64,000 bases of DNA from Parnassius smintheus behrii. Its lineage: Eukaryota; Arthropoda; Insecta; Lepidoptera; Papilionidae. This document shows, piece by piece, positions 11,228-23,273 of the stretch (position 1 is its first letter; every line of letters starts with the position of its first letter). The DNA lies in assembly GCA_036936625.1 (NCBI GenBank), contig JAUPFT010000001.1, positions 40,930,079 to 40,994,078 of the forward strand, written 5' to 3'. The notes beneath the pieces are model-generated. The model did no database searches, was not told the origin of the DNA, and saw only the letters and a list, made by a program, of their open reading frames with translations. A program made the translations under genes and the position numbers.

Positions 11228-11754
11228 CTTTCGCGGCAAGTACAGCCTCTAGCTGTAATAATGTTGTTAAACATCTCAAACGAAATTGTGAGAACTGAGA
11301 GTGTATGACAGCGAAATTAAAGTGGTTGGCAAGTTATGGGACACGCCAACTTACGCTTGCGTGCGTACCTTATGTATGGGGGAGGGGTAAGAGTTTATTC
11401 GCTCGCTCAGTTTTTTATAATACCTTATTATCATCATTGCTACAGCCTATCGGAATTACACTGCTGAACACAGGTCACATTTTGTAGTAGTTGCGACACT
11501 TGGCAGGTAGGTTTTTATTATTTTAATTTAAAAAAAAACATTAAAATACGAACGTGCTAACAGACCACCTAATGATAAGTGGCTGCTGCAGCTGACTTCA
11601 AGCAAAGAAGTTAACATGCTCGCCTACTCTTTAAATTGGGCGACAAATTAAGCTAATAGAACAATATTCTAGGCAAGGAAAGATTACAAGAAACTTGGCA
11701 TAAGGCAACTCATTCGCTAATCTTTATTTATTAATCATTTACTAATTTTGAAAT

Positions 11755-12252
11755 TAGCATGAAACCTTTTCGTCCGTTTTACTGAGATTTTATAACGAAA
11801 AGGGTTATTATATTTTATTAAATAATGCTTTCTCCTGCATTACGCGTTCGTAGAATCCGTTTTAGGTCCGGAGATAAAGAATCTAAGTCTATGTGACATA
11901 GGCCTTACGCTCTCTATCCACGATAGTCGTTAATTATTAACTTCATTAAATAAAGACATCGTTAGAGCCTGCTACAAAAGCCTATTATAAAGCTCATTTT
12001 ATCCCCGATTGTTTATCTCGATACAGCGTTGTCCATGGTAAGTTAATAACTTCGTAAATCGTCAAACGTTAATTTATCACATATTAACTTTATTTCGATT
12101 TTGTATCTTTTTATGTGATCGTATAGTAGCGGTATAAAAAGGATTTTGTAGTTGCAGGATAAAAATATCTGCTTACCTTGTATCATCCCATGGGTATGGT
12201 AAGAGACGACAGAGGAAAAAAGCCAGAAGATGGGCAGCAACATCTTCCTCTT
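11755..12252. repeat. Interspersed repeat, family D copy 1
   Basis: About 500 bp matching 35065-35542 in the same orientation, from GCATGAAACCTTTT through CTCGATACAGCGTTGT and TTTTTATGTGATCGTAT to GACGACAGAGGAAAAAAGCC and CAACATCTTCCTCTTAA. The end segment (a GACGACAGAGG-like block) recurs on the minus strand near 46075-46135 and in weaker form near 36895. Non-coding and of unknown class. Confidence 0.65.
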
Positions 12253-13387
12253 AATAAAACAAAAGTAAAAAACGGTGGTTGCCAAATGGCCTTCCAAGAA
12301 AGGCATGTATGGCAAATATGTCTTTTGTGAAGCAATTTATGGAGAGGATAATGTTCAACAGTAGACTGACTGGTTGTATTGAATGATGGATATTTATCAT
12401 ATTATTGCTCTTTATTGATTTTGGCATTACATTGGCACATATTCGAGTCCCAAATTTAAACTAATGATTTTTTGAATATAGAAAGAAATGATTAAAGTTT
12501 AACAAAGTAGTGAAAACTTGGAATGAGCTCAGCTCAATTTGAATTTATAGTACTCGGCAAATTTCTCTGTATAAAGTTCGAGTCTTTGATATAAGTATAA
12601 AATGGTCAAATTATTAAGAATTACTTAGTAACACATATATTTATTGCGACAGATAATAGGTGGGCAACTATTATTGTAGTATTGATATTCAGACGTAGCG
12701 TTTGTTACAACATTTAATAAACTGGCTGGCTAATGCTTAGACCATTCGTACGATAGGGTGAAACAGCGTCGTTCAACTAGCGGCCTGAATGATATTCAGC
12801 CCATACGTTTCAACCGATGCGTCTAATACAACATTTCATGTCTAATTATGCACTATGCGCTATATTACACAAATATACGCGGCTTTTCATTACCATACCT
12901 ACCATCAAATTTGTTGTTTGCTGACGCCATATTGACAGTTTGAAGATTTTCGGCGCTAGGTGACAGAAAATGGAACTAAATTGAAATGAACAGGCGAGGC
13001 AAGTAATGAAACGTCATCGATCCAAGTAATTTGCCTAGTTGTTTGATTAAATGGCATTTCATTCGTGCTGCTGTCTGTTTCCGATGATGTTGGTGCTATT
13101 AGCCTATGCAGCTCTTACAGTGTCATTGGCCTCAGGACTTGCGGCCTGAGGGCCGCAAGCTTAAAATAAAACTTGAAATGTCTGCATCTATCTGCATCTT
13201 TACTTGCGTAACAATGCTCGCCTACGACAGTTGAAAGTGCAGGTAGATGAGCTATCTAACTGCCGTCTGAACCGGGGGTTGCGTGCCTCCAGCCCTGACG
13301 AGTCAACCGGGCCGCTAGTTGATCGGCGCTGTTTAGTAAAAAGGCTAGGCTGTCGATTTAACGGCTAATTAAGCTAGTTGGCTGCGT

Positions 13388-14100
13388 CATATCTATAATC
13401 TGAAATGCACATGTATTGCTCCTTATGGACCGCATGCTAATTTAACATAAAATATTACAAAAAAATATTTAGTATCGAAATAATATGATAAAATTTTCAG
13501 TTAGCAGATTTTAGAAGTAACTTTTTCAAAGCTGTAGTTCACCAACCGCTTCGCTACATATACGACGTTATTTGGGTCAATCGAGTAGTATGGAATCGGA
13601 ATGGAGCGACTCAAGTAGCGAAAGTAAAACGACAAAGTTCCTAAATTTTAACAAGCTTAATATTAACTTGCTGTAATAGTATGTCTTTCTGGTTCAAAAA
13701 ATTTAATCAACTTTTTGCTCGCTTCTTAATTGCCTTGGCTACCTCGATACGATCCAGAAATTACTTTTGTATAATTTGAGTATCATTTGCAGGCATATAC
13801 TAAAGTAAACACAATGTTATTAAATAAATATCTTAAATCGAGTGTCATCGAGTGTAATTTTCCTGAATATTCCTCTGCTGGATGTAACCTGTCAGAAGGT
13901 TTGGTGAACGCAGTACAACAAAGGCTATTTATAGTAATACAAGAAACAAGAAATGATACATAAATTCATCTCCTGTTTTAGTTAGTAGTAGTAGTAGTAG
14001 TTTAGTAAAAGGTATCGTAACGGGCGACAGAGTTAGTCGCCCCTTACGGTACCTTTGGAATAATATCGTGTAATCGATTCTCTAACGCTGCTAGTTACTA
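13388..14100. repeat. Interspersed repeat, family E copy 1 (shorter form)
   Basis: Aligns in the same orientation with 40400-41960. Shared blocks include TAATCTGAAATGCACA, AACTTTTTCAAAGCTGTAGT, CTCAAGTAGCGAAAGT, GTCAGAAGGTTTGGTGAA and AATCGATTCTCTAA. This copy lacks two blocks present in the other (40686-41372 and about 41450-41628) and has a hairpin (14008-14056) that the other lacks. Non-coding; contains a short (AGT)n tract. Confidence 0.7.
14008..14056. repeat. Near-perfect hairpin, 21-bp arms, 7-nt loop
   Basis: The left arm begins AAAGGTATCGTAACGGGCGA and pairs with the right arm with two mismatches; the loop is AGAGTTA. It sits inside repeat E and appears absent from the E copy at 40.4-42 kb, so it was probably gained here. 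Confidence 0.7.
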
Positions 14101-14129
14101 TACGACGATTGACAATAATTGCCTACTTC

Positions 14130-15780
14130 AATGTTATTTACGCGCAGCGAAGCGGGCGGGTTACAGCCATCGAACTTTATCACTAACGTATAGAACAGAC
14201 ACCCGAACAAAAAGAGTAACAGTTAGAACTAAAGTTCGCTGCAGCGCAAAAATAATAGTTACGTCGTCTAACCAAACTATTAAACATGCAGCGCTAGTTT
14301 GCATTAGGAATTAGTTTTCTTGCGGGCAAAACGTCATAAGCGCCAGAAATTTCATGGCGTTAACGCATATCGTTTAACGTAGTGTACAACAAGTCGCTCC
14401 CATAGATTTTATATTTTGCCCGATTCTCTTGAGCATTGTCAACTCGAAACACTTTTATGTTTTAAAAGTTTTAATGTCTACTTACCGATGAAATGTTAAA
14501 CTATCACTTTTTTATGTTTTGGAGGATTTACTACAGTCTTTAAGAACACAACCAGCCATTTTGAAGTTGTTATTTATGCGAAGCGAACACGACTCGTCTG
14601 TGCGGGCGTAGGACACTCACTAAACAGTTGCGGTACAGTGTACCGCAAAGATGGCGCAAAATCATTCAAGGCGTTGTCTTCTCTATACGTAGTAGTATAA
14701 TACCTCAATGGTTACAGCTAGTCTTTGCAACATTTAAATAAAATTGAAGTGTTTGTCTGCAATATTGAAAGAACTTGCTCCTATAAAGCTCAGGGTGTTA
14801 ATTGCGTGCTATTGAGACGTAAACAACCATTTTTAAAATTTTCGTTTGTCTGTATGTCTGTCCGGGCTAATCTTCAGAATGGCTAAAACGATTATGATGA
14901 AACTTTACAAACATATACAGAACCATTTGAGGAGAGATCTAGGCTATATTTTATCCGAAAAACTTGAAGAATTTCTTTTTGAAAAAACTAAAATAAATGG
15001 CCTTTGATTTTTTCTTTAATAGAACATAACGCAACAATAACAGACCCTATCTGGGCGACGCATGGGAAAGTTGCTAGTTATAATTAAAATAAGAAGCAAA
15101 CTTTTTGAACTGCACTTAACTCAAAAGAAAACGAAAGTACGAAAAGTAGAAAATTATTTTCTGTGCACAAAATGACTGAAAATTTCAGTAGAGTAGCGCT
15201 AAAAATACGCTGCGACCTGCGAGTTGAATATATATTATGTTAAAAATCACTTGCAGCCTCTCTCCACATTTTGAAATCTTCTCCAGTTGCAATTTATATG
15301 GATGTAAATAATATATTAAAATGAAATGGATAATATATCATTTTTTATGAACAATAGTTTTATCAGTTTAGTTAGTTAGTTTTATCATGGCAGCCACCCG
15401 TTTCGAAACTATTCATCAGCGCAGGACGAAATATAGTATATTATCTGATATGTAGTATAGTGCACAACTCAACTTCAATGGGACAGCACGACGGTGATAG
15501 GTCATCGCAGAAACAACGGCTCCACCTGCTTTTTAAAGCGTGGGGACAAAACACTGCTAACTTACTGACTCTGTTCCATCTTCCGCAGAGGTGTAAAAGC
15601 GTTGGCAACTCAATCTGTGATCGAAGATAAATATTAGTGTTTATGGGCCGAAGTATTTATTTATCAATTAAATGTGTGTAAATTTTTTTATAGACCTTAT
15701 TGTGGGTAATATTTAATTTATAGAACATGATTACCACAATTATTTCCATGAACTATGTGTTAAAACACATTCTATATAAA
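14130..15780. other. Intergenic stretch with one repeat fragment, no genes
   Basis: No convincing ORF. About 14855-15095 carries a Lepidoptera-style repeat (GTCTGTCCGGGCTAATCT, later GCATGGGAAAGTTGCTAGT); its CTAGT end resembles Helitron-like 3' ends, and a related copy lies at 43850-43990. A 9-bp-stem hairpin (TTGCGGTAC / GTACCGCAA) is at 14638-14658. Confidence 0.45.
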
Positions 15781-16041
15781 CCCTTAATGCACCACCCTGA
15801 GTCCAAGGGACTCACCACCACTTTAAAAACAACAAAAAAATAGGTTATTTTTTAGAGTTTATACTTGCGCTTTCTAGCACCTTCCTGCTTCCAGAGGTGA
15901 GCGGACGTATGCGCACGTCGTTCGGAAAGGTAAATATGGTCGAGTGTGAGTCCTAGGGTCTCATGGTGGAGTGTTGTGTGACAAAAATGGATTCACTGAC
16001 TTTTTTGTTTATCTATGTTAATTTTGTTGTAGCCTCTTACT

Positions 16042-16675
16042 ATGGCATCTAAACGTAGAAGGATTAAATCGGTAAACATTGCAGATGATTTAGCCTCAGA
16101 AATCATAAATGAATGGCTTTTTTTCATAGAAGAGGGGACAAACGAGCATACGGTTCACCTGATGTTAAGTGACTACCACCGCCCATGAACATCCGCAACA
16201 CCAGAGGATTTGCAGGTGCGTTGCCGGCCCTTTAGACAGGAGTAAGCTCTTTTCTTTTCTTGAATGAGGCTGCAAGAAGATGATTTACTGGGCAAAGATG
16301 AGGAGATTGGCGATGGCAGCGGCTATGCAGCTGAATGTATTCGTGAGTCACATTCTGATAACTAGGACGCCAATTATATTGTGAGTGATCACGACACCAA
16401 TTCCGAATGCTCCGAGACTGAAGAAATCCTGATCTTCTTTTCTTTCCTGTTCTTTTGAACTTTTGTACTATCCTTAGTAAGTAGGACAACATACCATGCC
16501 TTAGACATTCCTGATCAATCAAGTACAACGTTAACTGATGATATTTTACCGAGAGATCAGCGCATAAATTGCTATCATAAGAAATGAACACAGACTACTT
16601 ATCTTTGTACTGTCTGTAAGAAGCCAATCTGCCTTACTTGTTCCAAAAAGATATGCCAAGAATGTGTAACATATT
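16042..16675 (+). pseudogene. piggyBac-type transposase, N- and C-terminal pieces only
   Basis: An ATG at 16042 opens MASKRRRIKSVNIADDLASE. After an inserted LINE tail (16117-16262) the acidic region resumes (DDLLGKDEEIGDGSG, then IVSDHDTNSECSETEE), as in the piggyBac N-terminus. Near 16595-16675 a Cys-rich block, CTVCKKPICLTCSKKICQEC, matches the C-terminal zinc-binding domain of the family. The DDD/RNase-H-like core is deleted and stops are present, so the copy cannot make transposase. Confidence 0.65.
16117..16262 (-). mobile_element. Jockey-type LINE 3' end inserted in piggyBac remnant
   Basis: On the minus strand the piece encodes KRKELTPV, then has the 3' UTR CATGGGCGGTGGTAGTCACT and a tail ending CCCCTCTTCTATGAAAAAAAG. 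It matches the longer LINE end at 21090-21446. The flanks TGAATGG (left) and TGAATGAGG (right) look like a short target duplication. Confidence 0.75.
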
Positions 16676-17076
16676 GGTATGTTAACTTACGGCACGTTTT
16701 GAAATTTTGTATAGTGCCATTATCAATTATTATTATTTATAATTACCTCATAATGTCTTCTATAAGAAAAAATATTTTATTTTGTCCAAGAGCTACAACA
16801 TTTATTTTTTGTTCTGTGAGTCGTAACGGACGATTTTTGATGACTGTTAATTTTAAAGTATTTGTAAAATGCATGTTAATTTGAGTTTATCACAAAATGT
16901 TACCGGATATGTACGAATTACTGCGTTTGCTAGAAGTCTAATGAATAACAACATAAATAACATCTTTCGTTTAGTTTTTATTTAAAAAATTAAAACATGA
17001 GTCCCGGGGACTCATGGTGATGATAAGTGACATTTTAATTAGGGTGGTAAATCAAACGTTAAGTGACTCTTGCTTA

Positions 17077-17203
17077 AATACTCAAACGCAGCTAAATTTT
17101 AAGACACTGCTAAGTCTCGTGCTGTCTCTATCACTTTAAGTCAAAGTGACTGCGACAACACGAGACTTAACGACATCTTTAAATTGAGTCGCGTTTGAGT
17201 ATT
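17077..17203. repeat. Palindromic MITE-like element (about 60-bp arms)
   Basis: The left arm starts AATACTCAAACGCAGCTAAA and pairs with the right arm ending CGCGTTTGAGTATT along about 60 bases with scattered mismatches, leaving almost no loop (CTTTAAGTCAAAG centre). It lies immediately right of the piggyBac-like element. Probably a tiny fold-back transposon; no ORF. Confidence 0.7.
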
Positions 17204-17636
17204 GCCATCTGGCAGCTGACTAGTTTGGTAAGATTCCTGCTTGGTTAAATCTGTTCTTTGCCGTTTAATTACAAGTAATACTTATGAAGGTATACCACCA
17301 ATATTTATAATAAAAAATCTCTTTAAAATAACTTTTAAAAATTAAATATGAGCTACTCTAAATTAAGCGTATTTTGTTCTTTGAAGTCTTTTCGTATAAA
17401 TCGTAAGTGCTTTATTAAATGGTTCATTAAGGACGCCACTTGAGACTCTTTGAAGTATTTATAAGGTGAATAATCGAAAAACTTTTACATTTCGTTAAAC
17501 TGCGAATTTGTTCGTTTACCAAAGTAAACATCTTGAATAGGAAGAGACCAGAAAGAGAATAAAAACCACGTTATATACTTATATACAATAATATAACTAC
17601 AAAAAAAAGAACTTCACTGACTGATATTTGTTTCGT

Positions 17637-17757
17637 GGTAGAGCTCTGGCCCCCGCTATGATATGGTGGTAGCAGGAACGGGTCGATTTGACGGGGAAAA
17701 ACCACGCTCTCACAGAATCATATTATAGTGTGTGAAAGCAGCTTATAGGACTAGAAA
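17637..17757 (+). repeat. SINE family A, 5' head fragment
   Basis: Contains GGTAGAGCTCTGG, a diverged GGGTCGATTTGACGGGG block and CCACGCTCTCACAGAAT, matching the first ~110 bp of the SINE at 48168-48482. The sequence switches to Ty3/Gypsy coding sequence at 17763. Confidence 0.6.
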
Positions 17758-17762
17758 GTGAA

Positions 17763-18120
17763 ATGTATGTTTTAAAATTTGCAATAGCAAATATTAATTG
17801 TGAAAGTGTGCTGGGTCGACAAGCGTGTTCGGAACTAGGGTTAATTCAACGTGTTTACGGCATTAATTTGGTAGAAAATTCGGATCTTTTTGAAGGCTTA
17901 GGATGCTTACCTGGTGAGTACCATATAGTTATTGATAAATCAGTTAAACCTGTAGTTTGTGTTCCGCGAAAAGTACCTCTAGGATTACGTGATAAATTAT
18001 TAGAAGAATTAAACAGGATGACTGCCTTAGGAGTCATTAGAAAGGTCACTCACCCAACACAATGGGTTAATTCAATAGTAATTGCAGCAAAAAAGAACGG
18101 AACATTGCGAATTTGCTTAT
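17763..18120 (+). pseudogene. Ty3/Gypsy pol fragment (protease-RT junction)
   Basis: An open frame of ~118 residues of element sequence, containing LGRQACSELGLIQ, FEGLGCLPGEYHI and then MTALGVIRKVTHPTQWVNS and AAKKNGTLRICL. These are the spacer and first RT blocks of a K02A2.6-like Ty3/Gypsy polyprotein, a different lineage from the copy at 23-33 kb. It stops abruptly at RT motif 2, where repeat B begins, so the rest of the frame up to 18170 is not element sequence. Confidence 0.75.
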
Positions 18121-18560
18121 TCATATTTTTATTTCAATCATTCTGTTCTAAGAAAAAAATATGTATTTAAAAAAAAACATTATTTCACAAATTTTGAATT
18201 AAATTATTTCAAAGTGCCTTTCATGAATCGTTGGCCATGAAACCTTGATTGTTATCAATTAAGCTACGAAATGTCTTGGAAACCGTTTATGTAAATCTGT
18301 TATTTACGTTGTCTTTATTAGGAGCAATTTTCCTTCCGTGGAGAAGTAGAAGCTTTCTCGGGGTCTTGATTTTATTACAAATAAACCTTTTGTCATCGAG
18401 ATCATATTATTGATATATTTTTCCATATTGAGTATAATATTGTGTAGAAATAAACGGTGGATTTATAGCTATAATCAGTTAACCTTTAAAAAGTGATAAA
18501 ACGGTTAGGTACATTTGTTTTTAGAATTAAAAATGAAAAACGACTGTAAAATCATTTGTA
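18121..18560. repeat. Interspersed repeat, family B copy 2
   Basis: Second copy of the repeat at 1380-1800, same orientation, joined directly to the truncated gypsy fragment. The junction lies within GCGAATTT, which is also present at the edge of copy 1. Confidence 0.6.
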
Positions 18561-18565
18561 CGAAA

Positions 18566-18800
18566 TAGAGCCATGTTCCAGAGCTATATTATGGTTGCAG
18601 CATGAATAAGTCGGCTCGACCGGAAAAGGATCACGCTCAAATAGCAGCTTAATGCTGCTTTAGTTCGCATGGTGAGTGTAGAGAACCAGAGACCCTTTTT
18701 ACTGTATACGATATATTCCATCTTATTCCACAGACCCCTGTGTCACCTGAAAAGCCATCTGCATTTTGATTCGTAAATGAGGATAATTGTACAATGTAGA
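18566..18800 (+). repeat. SINE family A, diverged copy
   Basis: Matches the family from GAGCCATG through GTCGGCTCGACCGG, GTGAGTGTAGAGAACC and CATCTGCATTTTGATTC. The tail is degraded, with a separate minus-strand tail fragment following at 18863-18912. Confidence 0.65.
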
Positions 18801-18914
18801 TATAGGCCCCAATATTCACTTAGCACCAGTATTCAGTAGTCATCATTATTCTAAAAAAATCTAGCAGATGGTAAGTTGATGTTATGGCCCATAAACACCT
18901 ATATCTGTGTATCT

Positions 18915-21085
18915 TTAATTAATTCATATAATGTTTACTTCAACCGCGCGAAAAGGTTACGCGCACTCGTTTTTATGTTGTTATATACGTGTTCGTTGTA
19001 ACTTTGATTCGGTTTCTTTCAAATCACAATCCTCCTTTACATTTCTTAATGATGGCAGGAAGTCCAATTTTTGTAGCTGATGATTAAATTTGTGATATTT
19101 TTAAAAGTATAATGTTTATTATCAAATCGATATTACATTTTGTCTCAGAATACAGAAAAAACCAGAAGTCGCGTTCAGCTGTAATCACATGCCGCACACT
19201 GGGTCCAAAAACAAAAGAAACGTCCCGCGCCCGGGACGGGCTTCCCACCCACGTACTATTGGTAGCTCAAAAAGTTTATACAGTATTTACCGCTTTTTGG
19301 GTAAACGGTGTAGGTAATGTAATAATGATAAAATCATGACGCATTTATTTTATATAAATTATAATATCAAGAAATAAAAGTAAGTACAATAAATAAAACA
19401 CGGTTTCGGTAAGGTACCTAAACAATAAATTTTTATGAGTAAGCTTTTTAAATATTGTCTTTTAGAATTTAAACTAATTATCAGAAATATACATTTAGAT
19501 AAATAATGAAAAGCTCCTTTTTCTAAGTCTTCTCAAACCTTTCTTATGTCCGTGTTCCTTGTATTATACTTGCCCCCTCTGTTTTCCTTTTTCTATGTAA
19601 TCAATTGCAAAAATAAAATGTATTATTTCGTAATCCAAAAAAGTGTTAAGCGATGGAATGTCCACATATTCTTATTTTTCTGGAAAAACTTTACTTTAAT
19701 TAGTTTAAAAAAAATAACTAATCAAAGTACTATTTACATATATATTTTATATTAAAGCTCCGTTCGATACTATTACTTTAGTAGTTATAGTCTCGCTATT
19801 AGTAATTAAAATTAGGGAAAAAATATTTACGCCTACATAAGAAAGTAGTTAAATAGTTTTTGATAAACTAGATTAATGCCGTTTAATCCCCACTGACATG
19901 GCTCAAAGTTAGCTAAAAAGAAGTCAAAGTAGGGAAAAACAAAAAAGGTAAAATTGCGACACTAACAAAATGGACCCATCATTCTTTAATACAATTACTA
20001 ACAGAACAAACAATTCAACTCACAAATAAAACAACATCTGAATGCGCTACTTGCACATGAAAAATGTGATCCCATCCTATTGTTTTATTTTCTTTTGGAG
20101 CCTAACACCTTTTTATAGGCAGAGATGGCACAAGATGGTATAAATTAATTTAATTTGGCACTGGCAAAATACGTCACGCCATACGATGTTCATAGAGTGA
20201 CTCCTAGAGGAAAGTAATATTATATCGTAATGACTACTCGCCTGGACGTGAAACTACACTATTTAAGAATAGTTTTCGTTGCCTCAGTTAAAAGCGCGTT
20301 CGCAGCTTCTGGTTTTCTCTATATTCTGAGATCTGTGTATCTTCAATTAAGAATCACGTTAGAATATACTGATGCCATCAAAAACATTACTTGTAAAAAA
20401 ACCAAGTCTCGCAACTTCGTAAAAAGTATGTCTATTATTATATAATAAAGAAAGAAGATTATCCTGTATCTAAATGAATTATAAATCAAATTAACATTAA
20501 TTTAAGTTTATTATTTATAAATCATGAGTTATTACAATATTCATTATTACGTTAATAGTAGGTAAGTACTTTAATAAGTAGGTAGGTAGGTAAAAAGACG
20601 AACTTTTAATGCTAAGCATTCTTCAGCAGCCAACCTTGAAACATACATAAAACTTCTCATAAAAAATTGTCAGAGACACTTGACAGACTATTCATCTGTA
20701 TATATTTCAGATACGTTTTGGATGGATATACGTTACTAGACCACGTTTCTTTTACATATTTATAGATGTTTACAATTTTATTTAATGAAATATGCGACAA
20801 TTTCCGCTTCTTTCGTGGTGACGTAAAGTCTTTTATGAGATTTTATTGTTGATGGATCCGATTTCATAATAGTGATAATATACAAAACGTCACAAAACAG
20901 TAACAAATTCCTTAATACAAAACGTAATAATACAATTAACAAAACAAATTTAATAAAAATTCATCACGCACGGCGTGAGACACAGGTTTATTATCTCTGA
21001 ATGGCCGCTTCCTTCAACTACCTTCGACCCTACCCCGTACCATGAGACACGCTTAGCGCATAACACTACGTAATATAATTAATTA
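18915..21085. other. AT-rich intergenic stretch, no genes recognised
   Basis: Short frames at 19112, 19546 and 20230 show no recognisable motif and have the composition of the surrounding AT-rich DNA. A short (GGTA)n run lies near 20578-20594. Confidence 0.45.
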
Positions 21086-21089
21086 AAAG

Positions 21090-21446
21090 GGGAGTGCTCT
21101 GAGGAATTGTTCGGATTAATCCCAGCCGTCAAATTTCGTGAACGCACTACACGGCAAACGTCCCGATACCATCCACACCATCTGGATGCTTGGCGGTCCA
21201 TCACTGTACGTTTCACAAGGAGTTTTCTTCCACGTACAACCTCTCTGTGGAATAGTTTACCACCGGCGATTTTTCCGGACCGATACGACCTGGGGACCTT
21301 CAAGAAAAGAGCTTACTCCTTTCTAAAGGGCCGGCAACGCACCCGCAATTCTCCTGGTGTTGCGGTTGATCATGGGCGGCGGTAGTCACTTAACATCAGG
21401 TGAGCCGCATGCTCGTTTGCCCCCTCTTCTATAAAAAAAAAAAAAA
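21090..21446 (+). mobile_element. 5'-truncated jockey-type LINE, 3' end with poly(A)
   Basis: Encodes the end of ORF2 (RSFLPRTTSLWNSLPPAIF, DLGTFKKRAYSFLKGRQ), then the 3' UTR CATGGGCGGCGGTAGTCACT and a tail ending CTTCTATA plus about 15 A. Only the last ~350 bp of the element is present, as expected of incomplete target-primed reverse transcription. Its last ~50 bp resembles the end of SINE family A. Confidence 0.8.
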
Positions 21447-22786
21447 ATAATTATAAAGAAATGTATGGAAGCAATAGCTGTCGTTTTGTTTCGATGCTAT
21501 CATAATACTTGAGGTCAATGTACTTTTTTCCGCCTGCCCTAGAAACGTACTATACATGGATCTCACAACTTTTTACGGTAGAAGAACTGAGTTGCGAGAC
21601 TTGTTTTTTTTTACAAGTAATGTTTTTGATGGCATCTCATTTCTTTTTGTAGATAAGATAGTCCTACGTTTTCTCCTTTCCTCCTACCTTCCTTTCCTTT
21701 ACCATCTACTTCTTGAACACCGTACAACGTACCTATCTATACCTATTATACGTATACAAGTACACTGATTCATTCACTGCAAATGTATCGTTGTAATTCT
21801 ATATATTTATATGGGATTACAAAGTTACTTATGCAGTTGGTGTATCTAGAAAACTGAACCGAAATTGAAAAATATTTTAATTTTTCCTTGATTTATACAC
21901 TAAAAGCTAATTGTATTCCAAATTTAAAGCTTCTATGTCTGCTAGAAGTGCCTTAGAGTTTTGATGATCGGACAGTTAGTGAGTGACAAAATTAAGAAAC
22001 TTTGACCAGATATACTTCTTAAACTACTGGTTCAAATTGAGTGAAATTTGAAATATCCATGTTCATACAATGTCTACTCGGTTACTGAAAATTCCGGCTT
22101 CTAGTTTTATTCACTACCAAGTTATAGGGAGTCGAAAATGGCCTGAACTGCTTCGAGAAAAGTATGGTACGGCCGTACCGCTGTTTTGCTCGACTTGGCG
22201 GGGGCACTTCCGTGCCCTCAGATAATTTGTCTGGTGTTTTGTGGAAACTTGGTCCGTCCTCGGTAGTACCAATAAATTCTTTCTGCAATTTCAGTGTAGC
22301 TTTACCGTTAACTTTAAAAGATATATTAAACTTTTAGGTAGTCCATTCAGAACGCTAAAACAGCAAAATATGAAAAGGGTAATAGTACGATGAAGTTTAA
22401 TAAAGGAGTCAGTCTCAAGAGGATAGCAATATCGGCAACGTATTTGAATAAAGCTGCAAATGTATCCTAACGTGCCTATTTTAGCGAATATGAATTTCCA
22501 TTCCATTCCATTGGTCAAGATCGATTTTTGAACTTTAGGATTTTATTTCTTGTGGGCACGAAAGCACAGAGTAAATCTGTACTTAGCCTTTGAGCGAGAA
22601 AAGTCAACCCTCTTATCATCAGTCGCGCATACATTTTGAAGTAGTGTGTTGAATAAGTTTGGGGAAGATTGTATAAGTTTGGAGAAATTATGATAGGTTA
22701 AGAGAAGTTTGCATAAGTTTGTAGAAGTAAGTTTATGTTTTAATAAGTTAGATAAGTTGATAGTTAGATATTGAAATCTCTCAAAG
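21447..22786. other. Intergenic stretch, no genes recognised
   Basis: No domain or motif on either strand. About 22640-22770 is a loose run of ATAAGTTTGG-like units with GAGAAG spacers, a degenerate simple repeat; a vaguely similar run lies at 43320-43420. Confidence 0.45.
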
Positions 22787-23268
22787 CTTTCAAAGATTTA
22801 AGTCGGGCGACTGTGCAGGCCAATCCAAAACTTGAATATCGTGGTCTCGGAGAGCCGCCGACACCAGTCGCGCCGTATAGGAAGGAGCATTATCGTGCAT
22901 GAATAGAAATTCCTGACCCATTTGGATCCTGTGTGGAACAATAATAGGCTCTACTACCTCCCCGTGATATTTTTGTGCAGTTATGCTGCCTTAGACGTAA
23001 ACGAGCTGGGTTCGTCCGCCAAGACGTATTCCTGCCTACACCATGATTGTCCCGCCTTGGTATGAGTATACCTCCTGAAAGTGCCGTAGAAGTCTAACTC
23101 TCCCCGGAGTTCTCCAAAAGCCGAGTTCTAGTCTTTTAGCGATCATTTGGAGAAATCGATCGTGTCTCTGCGTAGTACCACAATATCTACCCGTGTGCCA
23201 TTGAGCCACATCCCACAGTACAGCGATAACGTGACCACAACCTTGATATCACGTTTTTCCTGGTGTAT
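22787..23268 (-). pseudogene. Tc1-like transposase remnant
   Basis: Minus-strand reading gives VLWDVAQWHTGRYCG, SITAQKYHGEVVEP, QEFLFMHDNAPSYTARLV and then DIQVLDWPAQSPDL, where it is cut off. The HDNAPSYTA and WPAQSPDL blocks carry the second and third catalytic acidic regions of Tc1-family transposases. Several stops and a frameshift make it dead. It directly abuts the truncated 5' LTR of the gypsy element. Confidence 0.75.
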
Positions 23269-23273
23269 AGGGC

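Larger units (their letters stand above)
15784..17048 (+). mobile_element. Internally deleted piggyBac-like element
   Basis: The edges carry ACCACCCT (15791-15798) and its complement AGGGTGGT (17041-17048), with TTAA just outside on the left. Three copies of a palindrome GAGTCC-N3-GGACTC/GGTCTC lie at 15799-15813, 15948-15962 and 16999-17013, each followed by CACCAC or CATGGTG. The interior holds the N- and C-terminal pieces of a piggyBac-type transposase with the catalytic centre missing. The right TTAA duplication is not clean, so the exact right boundary is uncertain. Confidence 0.6.

Noticed and set aside
22640..22770. ATAAGTTTGG repeat run as a regulatory array
   Set aside because: Units are irregular in length and sequence; best read as a degenerate simple repeat.
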